This document shows, in pieces, positions 1 to 9,556 of a DNA stretch of 64,000 bases. The position numbers and the translations under genes were made by a program. Every line of letters starts with the position of its first letter. The first letter of the stretch is position 1. The stretch is from Gammaproteobacteria bacterium (lineage in GTDB: Bacteria; Pseudomonadota; Gammaproteobacteria; UBA6429; Thiohalophilaceae): the NCBI GenBank assembly GCA_016194635.1, contig JACQBC010000034.1, positions 62,001-126,000 of the forward strand. Reading direction: 5' to 3'. The notes beneath the pieces are model-generated. The model was not told where the DNA came from and searched no databases. It saw nothing but the letters and a program-made list of their open reading frames with translations.

Positions 1-2
1 AA

Positions 3-335
3 TTGCAGTATGCAAAGAACTTCACGGAGGACTTATTGGGTAAGAACATTGATAGCCTATCGTTTCCAGGAGGACGCGGGGATGATCGCGTAATTGATAT
101 TGCAACAAGCCTTGGTTTCACCAAATTTTTCTCTTCTCGGCCAGGATGGTACCAGGCAAGAACCCGCGACATTCCCCGGGTCGTCATCCATCAACAAACC
201 TTGCTTCCTGATGTGTGCAAATATTTAACCTATCAAAAACCTGTTTTGTACAAAAGTATTGCCAAGTACCACGCGGGGCGACTATTAGTAAAGCTCGTTG
301 GCCAGCATTTTTACAATAGATTAAAGGTGGGCTAA
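3..335 (+). CDS. polysaccharide deacetylase family protein, C-terminal part (cut by window start)
   Basis: The reading frame is open at the left edge, so only the last 110 or so residues are seen and the true start lies outside the window. The segment SLSFPGGRGDDRVIDIA followed by a Gly-Phe-Thr-Lys stretch resembles the late 'FAYPxG...A...GF' part of NodB-type polysaccharide deacetylases, which remove acetyl groups from N-acetylhexosamines in polysaccharides. The stop codon touches the ATG of the glycosyltransferase downstream, so both are probably co-transcribed. The catalytic Asp/His motifs would lie upstream of the window, so the family call rests on a short C-terminal similarity. Confidence 0.55.
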   Translation: MQYAKNFTEDLLGKNIDSLSFPGGRGDDRVIDIATSLGFTKFFSSRPGWYQARTRDIPRVVIHQQTLLPDVCKYLTYQKPVLYKSIAKYHAGRLLVKLVGQHFYNRLKVG

Positions 336-1490
336 ATGTTGGAATTTCTCTTCTGGAGTGGGGTGATATTTATCGTTTATACTTACGTGGTGTTCCCGTT
401 ATTTATTCAGCTGTACCCGAAAACAACCGCGCCCATTCAAGAAAATTTAAATCCCACTTCAACAAAGTCGGTTACCGTAGTACTTGTTGTATTTAATGAA
501 GAAAAGACTATTGATCACAAAATTAATAACCTATTGGCTCAACAGCCACCAGGCTTGATTCATAACATTATTGTTGTGTCCGATGGTAGTACCGATAATA
601 CCAATGGTATTCTACAGAAAATTACCAAAGACCATCCACAAGTGAAAGCGATCTTTCAACCCGAAAACAGAGGAAAGGCCGCGGGGTTAAAGGCCGCATT
701 AGACGAGCCCGGCAATGGAATTATTGTGTTTTGTGATGCACGCCAAGTATTCCAGCCTAACACTATAGAATGTTTACTAGATAAATTAATCAATCCCAAC
801 GTCGGCGCAGTAGCGGGAAATTTAGTTTTTAACAATATTAATAACAATAATTCAGCCGGATCGGTGGGGTTATACTGGCAATATGAGACTTGGATCAGGG
901 CAAATGAAGCTGCTATGGATTCAGTAATCGGCTGCCCTGGTGCAATCTATGCGGTTAGACGCGAGTTGATTGTACCTCCCCCGACCGGATTAATTCTGGA
1001 TGATTTATGGATTCCGCTGCATGTTATTTTACATGGCAAGCGTGTGGTCTTTGCTCCCAATGCTATTGCAGTTGATTCCGCAGCGGAGAATGTGGGTAAT
1101 GAATTTAAGCGCAAGGTTAGAACGTTGGCCGGTAATTTTCAATTGCTTTCAAAAGCGCCTTATATTCTCCTCCCCACGCGGAACCGACTGTGGTGGATGT
1201 ACCTTTCGCATAAGGTTTTTCGCCTGTTCGTACCTTATGCCATGTTAACTGTACTATTCACTAACGCCTGCCTGATGATGGACAGTCGATTTTATAGTGT
1301 AGTATTCATCGGGCAAGTGATTTTTTATCTTCTCGCCTTGCTAGGCAAATTAGCGAACCAACAGTCACTTATATTTAATCATCGGTTATTTGCCGGTACT
1401 TATTTATTTGTAAGTATTAATTATGCGGCTGTCGTGGGTTTGTGGTATTTTTTTCTTTCAAAAGAACGTTCATTGTGGGTTAAACACTGA
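336..1490 (+). CDS. family 2 glycosyltransferase, membrane-anchored
   Basis: 384 aa. Likely adds a sugar to the growing exopolysaccharide repeat unit at the inner membrane. A GT-A fold of family GT2 is indicated by TVVLVVFNEEKTIDHKI near residue 48, the SDGSTD motif near residue 84, and the acidic CDAR and LDDLW motifs further on. The C-terminal third contains hydrophobic segments, as in processive or membrane-bound GT2 enzymes. The start is the ATG immediately after the preceding stop, and the next gene begins 9 nt downstream, so it is inside an operon. Donor and acceptor sugars cannot be read from the sequence. Confidence 0.85.
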   Translation: MLEFLFWSGVIFIVYTYVVFPLFIQLYPKTTAPIQENLNPTSTKSVTVVLVVFNEEKTIDHKINNLLAQQPPGLIHNIIVVSDGSTDNTNGILQKITKDHPQVKAIFQPENRGKAAGLKAALDEPGNGIIVFCDARQVFQPNTIECLLDKLINPNVGAVAGNLVFNNINNNNSAGSVGLYWQYETWIRANEAAMDSVIGCPGAIYAVRRELIVPPPTGLILDDLWIPLHVILHGKRVVFAPNAIAVDSAAENVGNEFKRKVRTLAGNFQLLSKAPYILLPTRNRLWWMYLSHKVFRLFVPYAMLTVLFTNACLMMDSRFYSVVFIGQVIFYLLALLGKLANQQSLIFNHRLFAGTYLFVSINYAAVVGLWYFFLSKERSLWVKH

Positions 1491-1499
1491 TACCACAGT

Positions 1500-2792
1500 A
1501 TGCCATTAAAAATCATTCTTGTAGTCATCCTTACCATTTTGATCGTGGTAATTTCGATACGTAAGCCTGTTATAGGTTTATTTTTTTATCTTGCCTTGGT
1601 TTTTATTCGACCGCAAGATGATCGCCCTAACATCGCGGACTTGCATCTTCCGTATATGATGATGATCGCATTGGTAGTGCTTTATTTCATTAAATTGAAC
1701 AAGACGCATCCCCTTGTTCCGAAAACAAGATTAATTACGCCATATTTGTATTTTTTTTTCGCGATGAGTATCTCCGCCTATTTTGGTGTTGAATCGTTAT
1801 CGGGATTCGACGATTGGAAGACGTTTGTAATCAATGTCATTACGTTTATTTTTATGTACTCCTTTATATCAAATACTAAGGACTTCCGTTCTATACTATT
1901 TCTAATGTTATTGTTCGGTTTATATTTTTGCTATCTTGCAATTTTTAATGGTTCTGACTGTATCCAAACCATCGATGGTCTAGGTTGCGATCGAAGAAAC
2001 TTTGTTAAAGTAAATATAAACTTCGGACAGCCCAATTATCTGGGTTTAACCATGGTGATCATGGTTTACTTGGCGTTACCGTTTTTATATGAATATAAGA
2101 GCAAACTGCTCAAACTGGGCATCTTAGCGGCTATTCTTCTGTACTTATTTATATTGATGAAATCCAATTCACGCGGTGCCTTCCTGGCGTTTTGTATATC
2201 GCTACTCTATTACATTTTCAAGAAACCTCACAGTATTAGAAACTATCTGGTGTTGATTATTATTGCGGTGATATCAGTGCTATTTCTACCCGACGATTTT
2301 ATGCAACGTATTGGAACCCTGGGAGAGATAGAGAATGATGAATCGGCTATGCATCGTGTTGAACTATGGAAGATTGGCTTTAGTTTAATCGAGAAATACC
2401 CGTTATTGGGAGTTGGGGTTGGGAATTTTGTTAATTTTGCCCCAAATTCGCCCCACAATGCATACCTACAAGTCGCCAGTGAAATGGGGCTAATTTCTTT
2501 GGCTATCTGGCTTTGGCTTTTATTCTCGACACTAAAATTATCAGAACGAATATACCAATTTAAGTTTAAAATGAACGAGATATTTTTAAGTAATGCCGCC
2601 TTGTCGGTTAAAACCGCGTTAATTGCCGTGTTGATACAAGGGATGACGACCGGCCTGGCACACCGTGAATTTTTGTATATTCTAATTGCATTGGTTGCCG
2701 TGTTGGACAGATTGTCAGGCGACTATTCACGTAATCTTAGTATGAATCATAACACTACCAACGTCGAAGCCAGGAAAGATGTCGCCCGCTAA
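1500..2792 (+). CDS. O-antigen ligase / polysaccharide polymerase-like membrane protein
   Basis: 430 aa with about ten to twelve predicted transmembrane segments. The Wzy_C/O-antigen-ligase signature lies near residues 280-345: RVELWKIGFSLIEKYPLLGVG, then GNF, then a periplasmic HNAYLQVASEMG with the conserved His. Such proteins polymerise repeat units or ligate glycans on the periplasmic side. The early motif FFYLALVFIRPQD resembles the O-glycosylation ligases of exosortase loci, but no exosortase is seen here. The 3' end overlaps the flippase gene by 14 nt, which suggests translational coupling. Polymerase versus ligase cannot be decided. Confidence 0.78.
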   Translation: MPLKIILVVILTILIVVISIRKPVIGLFFYLALVFIRPQDDRPNIADLHLPYMMMIALVVLYFIKLNKTHPLVPKTRLITPYLYFFFAMSISAYFGVESLSGFDDWKTFVINVITFIFMYSFISNTKDFRSILFLMLLFGLYFCYLAIFNGSDCIQTIDGLGCDRRNFVKVNINFGQPNYLGLTMVIMVYLALPFLYEYKSKLLKLGILAAILLYLFILMKSNSRGAFLAFCISLLYYIFKKPHSIRNYLVLIIIAVISVLFLPDDFMQRIGTLGEIENDESAMHRVELWKIGFSLIEKYPLLGVGVGNFVNFAPNSPHNAYLQVASEMGLISLAIWLWLLFSTLKLSERIYQFKFKMNEIFLSNAALSVKTALIAVLIQGMTTGLAHREFLYILIALVAVLDRLSGDYSRNLSMNHNTTNVEARKDVAR

Positions 2793-4245
2793 CCTAACAA
2801 CACGCACACTATTCCTATCCGTGGGCAGTATTTTGCAAAAGGCCAGCGGAATATTACTTATATTTTTTCTTGTTAGACTTCTAGATAAACAAACCTATGG
2901 AAGTTATCAGCAAGTGTTTTATATTGGGGGTATTGTGTATGGGCTGTTCGTTTCTGGCATTTCGTCTAGTCTATATTATTTTATCCCGCGACTAAAACAT
3001 ACTACTGAAAGAACTCAATTTGTTCGCCAAACAATACTATTAACCTTGAGTCTAGGCATCTTGTCTGGGATATTCCTGTGGGCATGTTCATTTTATATAA
3101 GCAAATATTTACATAATTTAGCGTTGATTACATATTTGAAGTATTATTCTGTATATATCGTGTTCTGGATTGGGTCAGACTATTTCATAAACTTCTTAAA
3201 TACGTATAACCGTTATTTTCAATCAATGTTATTTGCCATGGTTGAGTCCGCGGTTAATATGCTTGCGATATTATTGCCAATATATATGTTTAACGACTTG
3301 AGTTATTCTTTTATCGTATTAATGATGGTTGGTATATGCCGGTATATTGTTTACCTCATTTATTCATTGATGATACTTGGAGTAAGCTACCGGCGTCTAT
3401 TCATAAACTCGCGTGAGCAGATAAAGTATTCATTTCCATTAATGTTGTCGGGCTGGGCCGATCTGTTAGGTAATTATATCGATAAAGTTGTGGTATCGGT
3501 ATACTACTCTCCCGTTGTGTTAGCTATATATGCCATCGGCACCATTAGAATTCCGATTTGGGATATCCTGGTTAAACCAGTCAATATCGTACTACGGGTG
3601 AAATTCGCCGAACTGATCGAAAAACAGGATCTAGTCAAGGTACAGAAAATTTGGCGTGAGGCTATTAGAAAACAAGCTATCATTATTCTACCTGTTGTAT
3701 TTGGGCTGTGGATAATTGCGCCGCCATTATTTTCGCTATTTTTTACCGCTGAATATCGAGATAGCGCTGATATATTTCGTATTTATCTGCTGGATAAACC
3801 TATTATGGTTATCAGTTTTAGTGTATTCCCATTATCCATGGGAAGGTCGGATTTTTTATTTAAAGGTTCAACTATTTTTGCGTTAAGCAATATTGTGTTG
3901 GTGTTTTTGTTGCTTAAACCGTTGGGTATCTACGGTCCGATATCCGCCGTTGTGATCTCACAATACATTCAAGCGGTTTTTTATGTATTTATGATCAGTA
4001 AATATTTGCAAATAAAACCGCGGGAACTACTCCCTCCGGATATTATTATTCGCGCGTTGGTGGCAAATATTATTCCCGCTGGTATTGTTTATCTTGCCAC
4101 TAGATATATTCATGGCGCGGTTGCTTCAATTATTATATCCATTTCACTTTATATTATGTTTTATATTCCTATTCTAATAAAATCTAATTTGCTTTACAAA
4201 GAAGAAGTTAGTTTTGTTTTAAAGAAACTACGCATCTACGCATGA
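2779..4245 (+). CDS. Wzx-type polysaccharide flippase
   Basis: 488 aa, hydrophobic throughout, with roughly 12-14 membrane helices and short polar loops, matching the oligosaccharidyl-lipid flippase (MATE/MVF fold) superfamily. It would move undecaprenyl-linked repeat units across the inner membrane before polymerisation by the adjacent ligase/polymerase-like protein. It starts inside the upstream gene (14 nt overlap) and overlaps the next glycosyltransferase by 4 nt (ATGA). A Wzx-like and a Wzy-like protein side by side indicate a Wzy-dependent route of synthesis. Substrate unknown. Confidence 0.85.
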   Translation: MSPANLTTRTLFLSVGSILQKASGILLIFFLVRLLDKQTYGSYQQVFYIGGIVYGLFVSGISSSLYYFIPRLKHTTERTQFVRQTILLTLSLGILSGIFLWACSFYISKYLHNLALITYLKYYSVYIVFWIGSDYFINFLNTYNRYFQSMLFAMVESAVNMLAILLPIYMFNDLSYSFIVLMMVGICRYIVYLIYSLMILGVSYRRLFINSREQIKYSFPLMLSGWADLLGNYIDKVVVSVYYSPVVLAIYAIGTIRIPIWDILVKPVNIVLRVKFAELIEKQDLVKVQKIWREAIRKQAIIILPVVFGLWIIAPPLFSLFFTAEYRDSADIFRIYLLDKPIMVISFSVFPLSMGRSDFLFKGSTIFALSNIVLVFLLLKPLGIYGPISAVVISQYIQAVFYVFMISKYLQIKPRELLPPDIIIRALVANIIPAGIVYLATRYIHGAVASIIISISLYIMFYIPILIKSNLLYKEEVSFVLKKLRIYA

Positions 4246-5399
4246 CTTCTTTTCTTAAAATTAAATTGATGCACATTGTTAATCATTTAACCTTGACTGG
4301 TATGGAATATGGAGTTATTAAATTACTCAATGGACTACCAACCGATCGTTACCAGAAGTATATTTGCGTCCTATCTAAGGTTTACCCTGGTATTCGCGAT
4401 CTGGTATCTAGCGATATCGAAATAATTGAACTCAATAAAAGCCCAGGCTTTGATCTAAGGCTTGTTGGTAAAATACGCCGCATTATTTCAGTAAATAAAA
4501 TTACGATCGTACATTCCCATAACTGGGCAACTTACCCGTATGCGGTTATTTCGAAATTCTTTGCGCGTAACTGCACCTTAGTTCATGGTGAACATGGAAG
4601 GGAAACGATAGAATGGCACATGTCAAGGTTCCAGAAGCTATTTATTAAATTATCCAAGTATAGTACCGAATATTACACCACGGTCGCGAATCACTTGGCC
4701 GATGATATAAGCTCATTGTGGGAAGTTGATCGTAGAAAAATATTTGTGGTTTCTAATGGGATAGATACAACATTATTTAAGCCAATATTTGACAAACAAA
4801 CCGTTAGGAAGAATTTAGAAATCGACGATGCTAGCATTGTATTGGCAACAATTGCCGCATTCCGACCCGTCAAAGATCATGCGTGTATATTTAAGGCTGT
4901 GGGTAAATTCTCTTTATTGTACCCAAATAGTACGTTATTGGTTATAGGGGCCAGTTTCCACCAAGATTTGATTGACCAAATGAAGGCCTTGGCCAAAGAG
5001 CTCTGTGGCAAAGCAACTGTAAAATTCCTTGGACTACGTAAGGATATAGCGGATTTAATGCAGATCGTCGATGTATATATTAACGCATCCCATTATGAGG
5101 GTATGTCGAATACTGTTTTAGAAGCAATGGTGAGCAAAGTCCCGGTGATTGCATCTAACAATAAAGGCAACGCAGAGATCTTAAATGATCTACCATATAC
5201 ACAATTATTCAAAATAGGTGACCATGACGAGTTATATAATAAACTGTGCATATTATTTGCAGATAATGAAATCAGACGGCGGATTATATCCGAACAATTC
5301 ACCAAAGTTACCACAAAGTACCTATTAAAGAATTATATCAGCAATTTTGATGCTCTATACACTGGATTGCGTACCCATGCGAACAACCCATCACTATAA
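4242..5399 (+). CDS. family 4 glycosyltransferase
   Basis: 385 aa cytosolic GT-B enzyme. The N-terminal half has a HSHNWATYPYAV segment, typical of GT4 acceptor domains. The C-terminal half has a Rossmann-like donor domain with AAFRPVKDH and the retaining-enzyme EX7E motif in HYEGMSNTVLEAM. It likely transfers a nucleotide-activated sugar during assembly of the lipid-linked repeat unit. The ATG overlaps the flippase stop by 4 nt, and the downstream aminotransferase-like gene starts within its last 25 nt, so it is tightly coupled in the operon. Confidence 0.85.
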   Translation: MTSFLKIKLMHIVNHLTLTGMEYGVIKLLNGLPTDRYQKYICVLSKVYPGIRDLVSSDIEIIELNKSPGFDLRLVGKIRRIISVNKITIVHSHNWATYPYAVISKFFARNCTLVHGEHGRETIEWHMSRFQKLFIKLSKYSTEYYTTVANHLADDISSLWEVDRRKIFVVSNGIDTTLFKPIFDKQTVRKNLEIDDASIVLATIAAFRPVKDHACIFKAVGKFSLLYPNSTLLVIGASFHQDLIDQMKALAKELCGKATVKFLGLRKDIADLMQIVDVYINASHYEGMSNTVLEAMVSKVPVIASNNKGNAEILNDLPYTQLFKIGDHDELYNKLCILFADNEIRRRIISEQFTKVTTKYLLKNYISNFDALYTGLRTHANNPSL

Positions 5400-6525
5400 T
5401 ATCACTCCGTCGCTACATTTATCAGACATAATTACTTATGGCGATGACCGAGTGAATGTTATAAAGGAGGTAAATGCGAGAAACGCGCTTTGGTTTGCGT
5501 TCGGGCGCGACGCCTTGATTACCCTGGCAATATATCTGCGCGGAATGGGTGTAAAGAAAGTTTTGTTGCCAAGTTATATTTGTGATGTTGCGGTGTTGCC
5601 GTTCGCGGGTATTTTGCAACTGGATTTCTACGAAGTTAATCCAGATCTGATACTTACTGAAGAGTTAATTCTATCAAAACTTGGTGATGATGTGGGTTTG
5701 GTGCTTATTGTCGATTATTTTGGGTTTGAACAACCAAATAAAAATAGGATTATAAATCTATGTCAGTCCAAAGGAATTCGGGTGCTCGATGACCTAGCGC
5801 ACAAAGCTCCCTATGATAAAGTATCTGAGAGTCTTACGTTCAACATCCCCCCCGCGGCGGATTACGCGCTTTATTCATTACACAAACAGTTACCTATACC
5901 GGATGGATCGTTGTTATATGTTAGAAATTCAGATGAAACCCAGGAGATATCAAAACTATCAAATCGACCTCGTGGTTTGTATAGGTCGATGCGGTCCACT
6001 ATAAAGTTACTTAAACAAACGTATTTTGGTCCGGGTGCGGACGGAATTCCTATTGTTACTAGTAATTCAACCACGGTGAGCCATGAAGACCCAGGTGATC
6101 CGTGGGGCCGACGCGCACGCGCCGAAGGATATAGGATCTCATCAATTGCGAAACACCTGCTAAAGGCCTATCGACTAAAAACCATATTTGCACATCGTTG
6201 CGAGAATTACACAACCTACTTGGAAAATATCCAAACAAGTAATAGCTTTATTAAAATCCGTCCATTCATATCAAGAAATGACATGCCTTACATGTTTCCG
6301 TTATATTTGCGCTCGGTTAATACTAATATTAAACTACGATTAAAAACATTATTACCCGGTTATTTTTGGCCCAGACTGTATTTGCCCATTAAACAAGATA
6401 TTTCAAAATATTCGAGAACTATCGATCTTGCAGACAATGTGTTTTTATTGTCAATTCAACAAGATCTCGACAAACAGAAAATTCTATCTGTGGCTGAATT
6501 GTTTAATAAGATAATCGCGGGATAA
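5377..6525 (+). CDS. DegT/DnrJ-like PLP-dependent aminotransferase-like protein
   Basis: 382 aa from the ATG at 5377 (an earlier ATG at 5350 is possible). The fold order resembles the DegT/DnrJ/EryC1 sugar aminotransferases: VLLPSYICDVAVLPFAG near residue 60, a conserved Asp region VLIVDYFGFEQ, then LDDLAHKAP, and ALYSLHKQLPIPDG where the PLP-binding lysine normally sits. These enzymes make amino-sugars, which would fit the several deacetylases and the amidotransferase in this locus. The lysine motif is unusual (SLHK rather than SFHPTK with a Gly-Glu-Gly tail), so activity is inferred rather than certain. It overlaps the upstream glycosyltransferase. Confidence 0.65.
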   Translation: MRTTHHYNITPSLHLSDIITYGDDRVNVIKEVNARNALWFAFGRDALITLAIYLRGMGVKKVLLPSYICDVAVLPFAGILQLDFYEVNPDLILTEELILSKLGDDVGLVLIVDYFGFEQPNKNRIINLCQSKGIRVLDDLAHKAPYDKVSESLTFNIPPAADYALYSLHKQLPIPDGSLLYVRNSDETQEISKLSNRPRGLYRSMRSTIKLLKQTYFGPGADGIPIVTSNSTTVSHEDPGDPWGRRARAEGYRISSIAKHLLKAYRLKTIFAHRCENYTTYLENIQTSNSFIKIRPFISRNDMPYMFPLYLRSVNTNIKLRLKTLLPGYFWPRLYLPIKQDISKYSRTIDLADNVFLLSIQQDLDKQKILSVAELFNKIIAG

Positions 6526-6534
6526 TGACAGGTC

Positions 6535-7662
6535 ATGGATTATAACTTCAAAATTCACAATACCATTGCGGACTTGACCGAGTACAGGCTATTAATTAAT
6601 GATCTGTTAGATCGTCAGAAGCCGTACGGTTTCTTCTATGAATTAGATTGGTTGTCTACATGGATAAGCGAGTTGGGTAAAGGCAGTCAGTTTTATTTTA
6701 TATTAGTATTTAAAGGTTCTGTATTGGCGGGATTTATGCCACTAATCATTTGTACAAAGAAAATATACGGTATATCGTATCGGGTACTTGATATTATGGG
6801 ATCAAGGCAGGCAGGGTGGACAGGGATCCTAGCTCGTGACGGAGATACCCACATAGTGCAACTATATACCGAAATTATAGAAAAATATATTGACGGCTGG
6901 GATATTGCAATCCTGCAAAGATTACGGCCAAGAGATTCTGTGGTCGAGTTTTTTAAAACATTTAAAAACACTCGTTTAGACTATGTATATAACGTAATGG
7001 GCCGTGTTTACGGGATTGGCCGCTATGATGATTTTGAATCGTATATTAAATCACGCAGCTCAAAATTAATGAAGAATTATCGACGTTACCGTCGAAATAT
7101 TGAGAAAACCGGTGAATTACGTTTTATAGCAATTACATCGGGTTCGGAGCAAGCAACTGCTAATTTGAACATTATTCAGAAAATCGCCAATAACAGTTGG
7201 CAGGGAATGGATTCTAACAGTATTTTCTCACAGAATAATAAAATTGAAAACTTACCACAATTCCACGCAAATATATTTACCAGTCGCAATGAACGATTCC
7301 AATCACTAAGCTTTATCATTTTTCTCAACGACATTCCTGTTACATACCGTTATGGGTTTCTAACTGGCGACACTTACAGTAGTTACGCAATTGAATACGA
7401 TCAATCATTTCGGTCACTTGCCCCGGGTGTGGTTTTGCATTATATGTGTATTGAATATTTATTTAATAACAAGATCGGGAATATCGATTTTGGAATCGGA
7501 GACGGTCGACACAAGGATGAATGGACCGATTGGTGTGACGAATTATTTACCGTGTATATATTTAAGCGCACCATCAAATCATTAATCTATAAATATTTCA
7601 GAAAGCTTAAACTGATTATTAAGTTTATAGTCAATTATTTTAAGAAACCTACCGAGAAATAA
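6535..7662 (+). CDS. GNAT-fold (CelD/BcsL, FemAB-like) acyltransferase-like protein
   Basis: 375 aa. The layout matches the 'acetyltransferase involved in cellulose biosynthesis' family. There is an N-terminal GNAT-like half, a basic stretch KSRSSKLMKNYRRYRRNIEK near residue 180, and a C-terminal GNAT half with TYRYGFLTGDTYSSYAIEYD and the conserved end HYMCIEYLFNN, then IDFGIGDGRHKDEW. Members usually acylate sugars or transfer aminoacyl groups in extracellular polysaccharide loci. It lies 9 nt after the aminotransferase-like gene and 1 nt before the amidotransferase gene. The acyl donor is unknown. Confidence 0.72.
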   Translation: MDYNFKIHNTIADLTEYRLLINDLLDRQKPYGFFYELDWLSTWISELGKGSQFYFILVFKGSVLAGFMPLIICTKKIYGISYRVLDIMGSRQAGWTGILARDGDTHIVQLYTEIIEKYIDGWDIAILQRLRPRDSVVEFFKTFKNTRLDYVYNVMGRVYGIGRYDDFESYIKSRSSKLMKNYRRYRRNIEKTGELRFIAITSGSEQATANLNIIQKIANNSWQGMDSNSIFSQNNKIENLPQFHANIFTSRNERFQSLSFIIFLNDIPVTYRYGFLTGDTYSSYAIEYDQSFRSLAPGVVLHYMCIEYLFNNKIGNIDFGIGDGRHKDEWTDWCDELFTVYIFKRTIKSLIYKYFRKLKLIIKFIVNYFKKPTEK

Positions 7663-7663
7663 T

Positions 7664-9556
7664 ATGTGCGGAATCGCGGGCATCGTTGGAAATGTATCAG
7701 CATTATCTGGAAAAGATATTGTCACTAAGATGACTGCGGCAATGTCGTACCGTGGTCCGGATGATTCAGGTTGTTGGAGCCAGGACCATATCACACTGGG
7801 GCATAGGCGTTTAAGCATTATTGATTTAGGTGGCGGTCATCAACCCATGGTTGATGAGAAAACCGGTAATGTTATTGTATTTAACGGGGAGATTTACAAT
7901 TTTAACGAAATCAGGGCTGAGCTAATCCGCAATGGAGAGAGATTTGTAACCTCGAGTGATACAGAAGTCATTCTAAAGGCATATAGTATCTATAAAGAAC
8001 AGTGTCTTCAAAAATTCAATGGCATGTTTGTTTTTGCTTTGTGGGATTACGCAACTAAAAAGCTTTTTATTGCCAGAGATAGGTTAGGGGTAAAGCCGTT
8101 ATATTATAGCATTGATAAACAAACCAACTCCTTATATTTTTCTTCGGAATTTAAACCTATCGCCGATGTAATCACTAACAAAACTATAAATGATTCAGCG
8201 TTTATAGACTATATGAATTTTTTGTATATACCAACACCGCATACTATATTCAATCAAATTATGAAGTTTCCTCAGGCCACGTACGGCGTCTGGGAAAATG
8301 GGGTAATGCAGTTCCACCTTTATTGGAATCCATGGGATATCCCAGCCCAATCAACATTGAATGTAAATGAATTACGTGACGAACTAGATTCTAAGTTGCA
8401 TGAAGCCGTTCGCCTACGTTTGGTCAGTGATGTCCCGCTGGGCGCATTTTTAAGCGGTGGAATCGATTCCTCCGCGGTGGTGGCGCACATGGCGGAATTA
8501 ACATCCACTCCTGTCAAGACGTTTACCATTGGCTTTGAAGCCGACCCTGATAATGAATTGGACGATGCGAGGTTAATATCAAAATTATACGGTACTGAGC
8601 ATTACGAGCAAATTATAACACCGCTGGATATACCGGAGATACTTGCCAAGATTGTCGCTCATTTTGGAGAACCTTTTGCTGATTCTTCCGCGGTTCCAAC
8701 CTATTTTGTTTCTGCACTCGCGCGCGGCCACGTGACGGTTGCATTATCGGGTGACGGTGGAGATGAGTTATTCGCAGGGTATAATGCCTATCGTTATTAT
8801 AAAACGCTTTATGATCTAAAAAAATATTCGTGCGGGACAATTTCTATTGCCGGAAAAGCATTTAGATTTCTTCCGAGAAATATCACCCGTAAAAGCATTG
8901 GTGTTACAAAAGTCAGATCATTTCTTGAAAAATATGATCATACCCTTGCACAACAATGGTCTGTCTCTAGGAGCGTAATGAGCAGGGGTAGTGCGATCAA
9001 TGTATTCTCGCGAGATATGCGCGCGCGCATGTTATCGAAACAGTGGAATACTCACCTCGGCGATTACTTTCGCGAAAATTCACCGGCCGATATCGTTGGT
9101 AATTTAACCCGTGTTGATATGCAAACGTACCTGCCGGATGACCTCCTGGTTAAGGTGGATAGAATGAGTATGGCGGCTTCACTGGAGGTGCGTTCACCTT
9201 TTTTGGATTATAAACTATTAGAATTTACGTTAACAATTCCGTCAACACTAAAACTAAATCATAGCGCGGGCAAGTTGATTTTAAAAGACAGTTTAAAAAA
9301 ACGCTTGCCAACCTCTGTGTTAAATAAAAAGAAACAGGGTTTTGTTATGCCCATGGAAAAATGGTTTAGAAATGGTTTGCAGAATTATCTAGCGGAGACT
9401 TTATTAGAGGGTAAGTCGGTGGGTTACTTTTTTGATAAAAAAGGTATCGAAGACGTTATACAGGAGCATACCCATGGCAAGGTTGATCACGATGATCTAT
9501 TATGGGCCATGCTGATTTTTGAGAAATGGTATGAAAACCATACCAGGGCTGTCTAA
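7664..9556 (+). CDS. glutamine-dependent asparagine synthase-like amidotransferase
   Basis: 630 aa, full length for the AsnB family. The N-terminal Ntn glutaminase begins with MCG, whose Cys2 is the nucleophile, followed by YRGPDDSG, GHRRLSIIDL and VFNGEIYNF. The C-terminal synthetase domain carries the ATP pyrophosphatase loop LSGGIDSSAVV near residue 263. In polysaccharide loci, AsnB paralogues are thought to amidate a uronic or amino acid substituent rather than make free asparagine. That is inference here, based on its place in an exopolysaccharide operon. The stop shares one base with the ATG of the deacetylase gene downstream. Confidence 0.88.
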   Translation: MCGIAGIVGNVSALSGKDIVTKMTAAMSYRGPDDSGCWSQDHITLGHRRLSIIDLGGGHQPMVDEKTGNVIVFNGEIYNFNEIRAELIRNGERFVTSSDTEVILKAYSIYKEQCLQKFNGMFVFALWDYATKKLFIARDRLGVKPLYYSIDKQTNSLYFSSEFKPIADVITNKTINDSAFIDYMNFLYIPTPHTIFNQIMKFPQATYGVWENGVMQFHLYWNPWDIPAQSTLNVNELRDELDSKLHEAVRLRLVSDVPLGAFLSGGIDSSAVVAHMAELTSTPVKTFTIGFEADPDNELDDARLISKLYGTEHYEQIITPLDIPEILAKIVAHFGEPFADSSAVPTYFVSALARGHVTVALSGDGGDELFAGYNAYRYYKTLYDLKKYSCGTISIAGKAFRFLPRNITRKSIGVTKVRSFLEKYDHTLAQQWSVSRSVMSRGSAINVFSRDMRARMLSKQWNTHLGDYFRENSPADIVGNLTRVDMQTYLPDDLLVKVDRMSMAASLEVRSPFLDYKLLEFTLTIPSTLKLNHSAGKLILKDSLKKRLPTSVLNKKKQGFVMPMEKWFRNGLQNYLAETLLEGKSVGYFFDKKGIEDVIQEHTHGKVDHDDLLWAMLIFEKWYENHTRAV

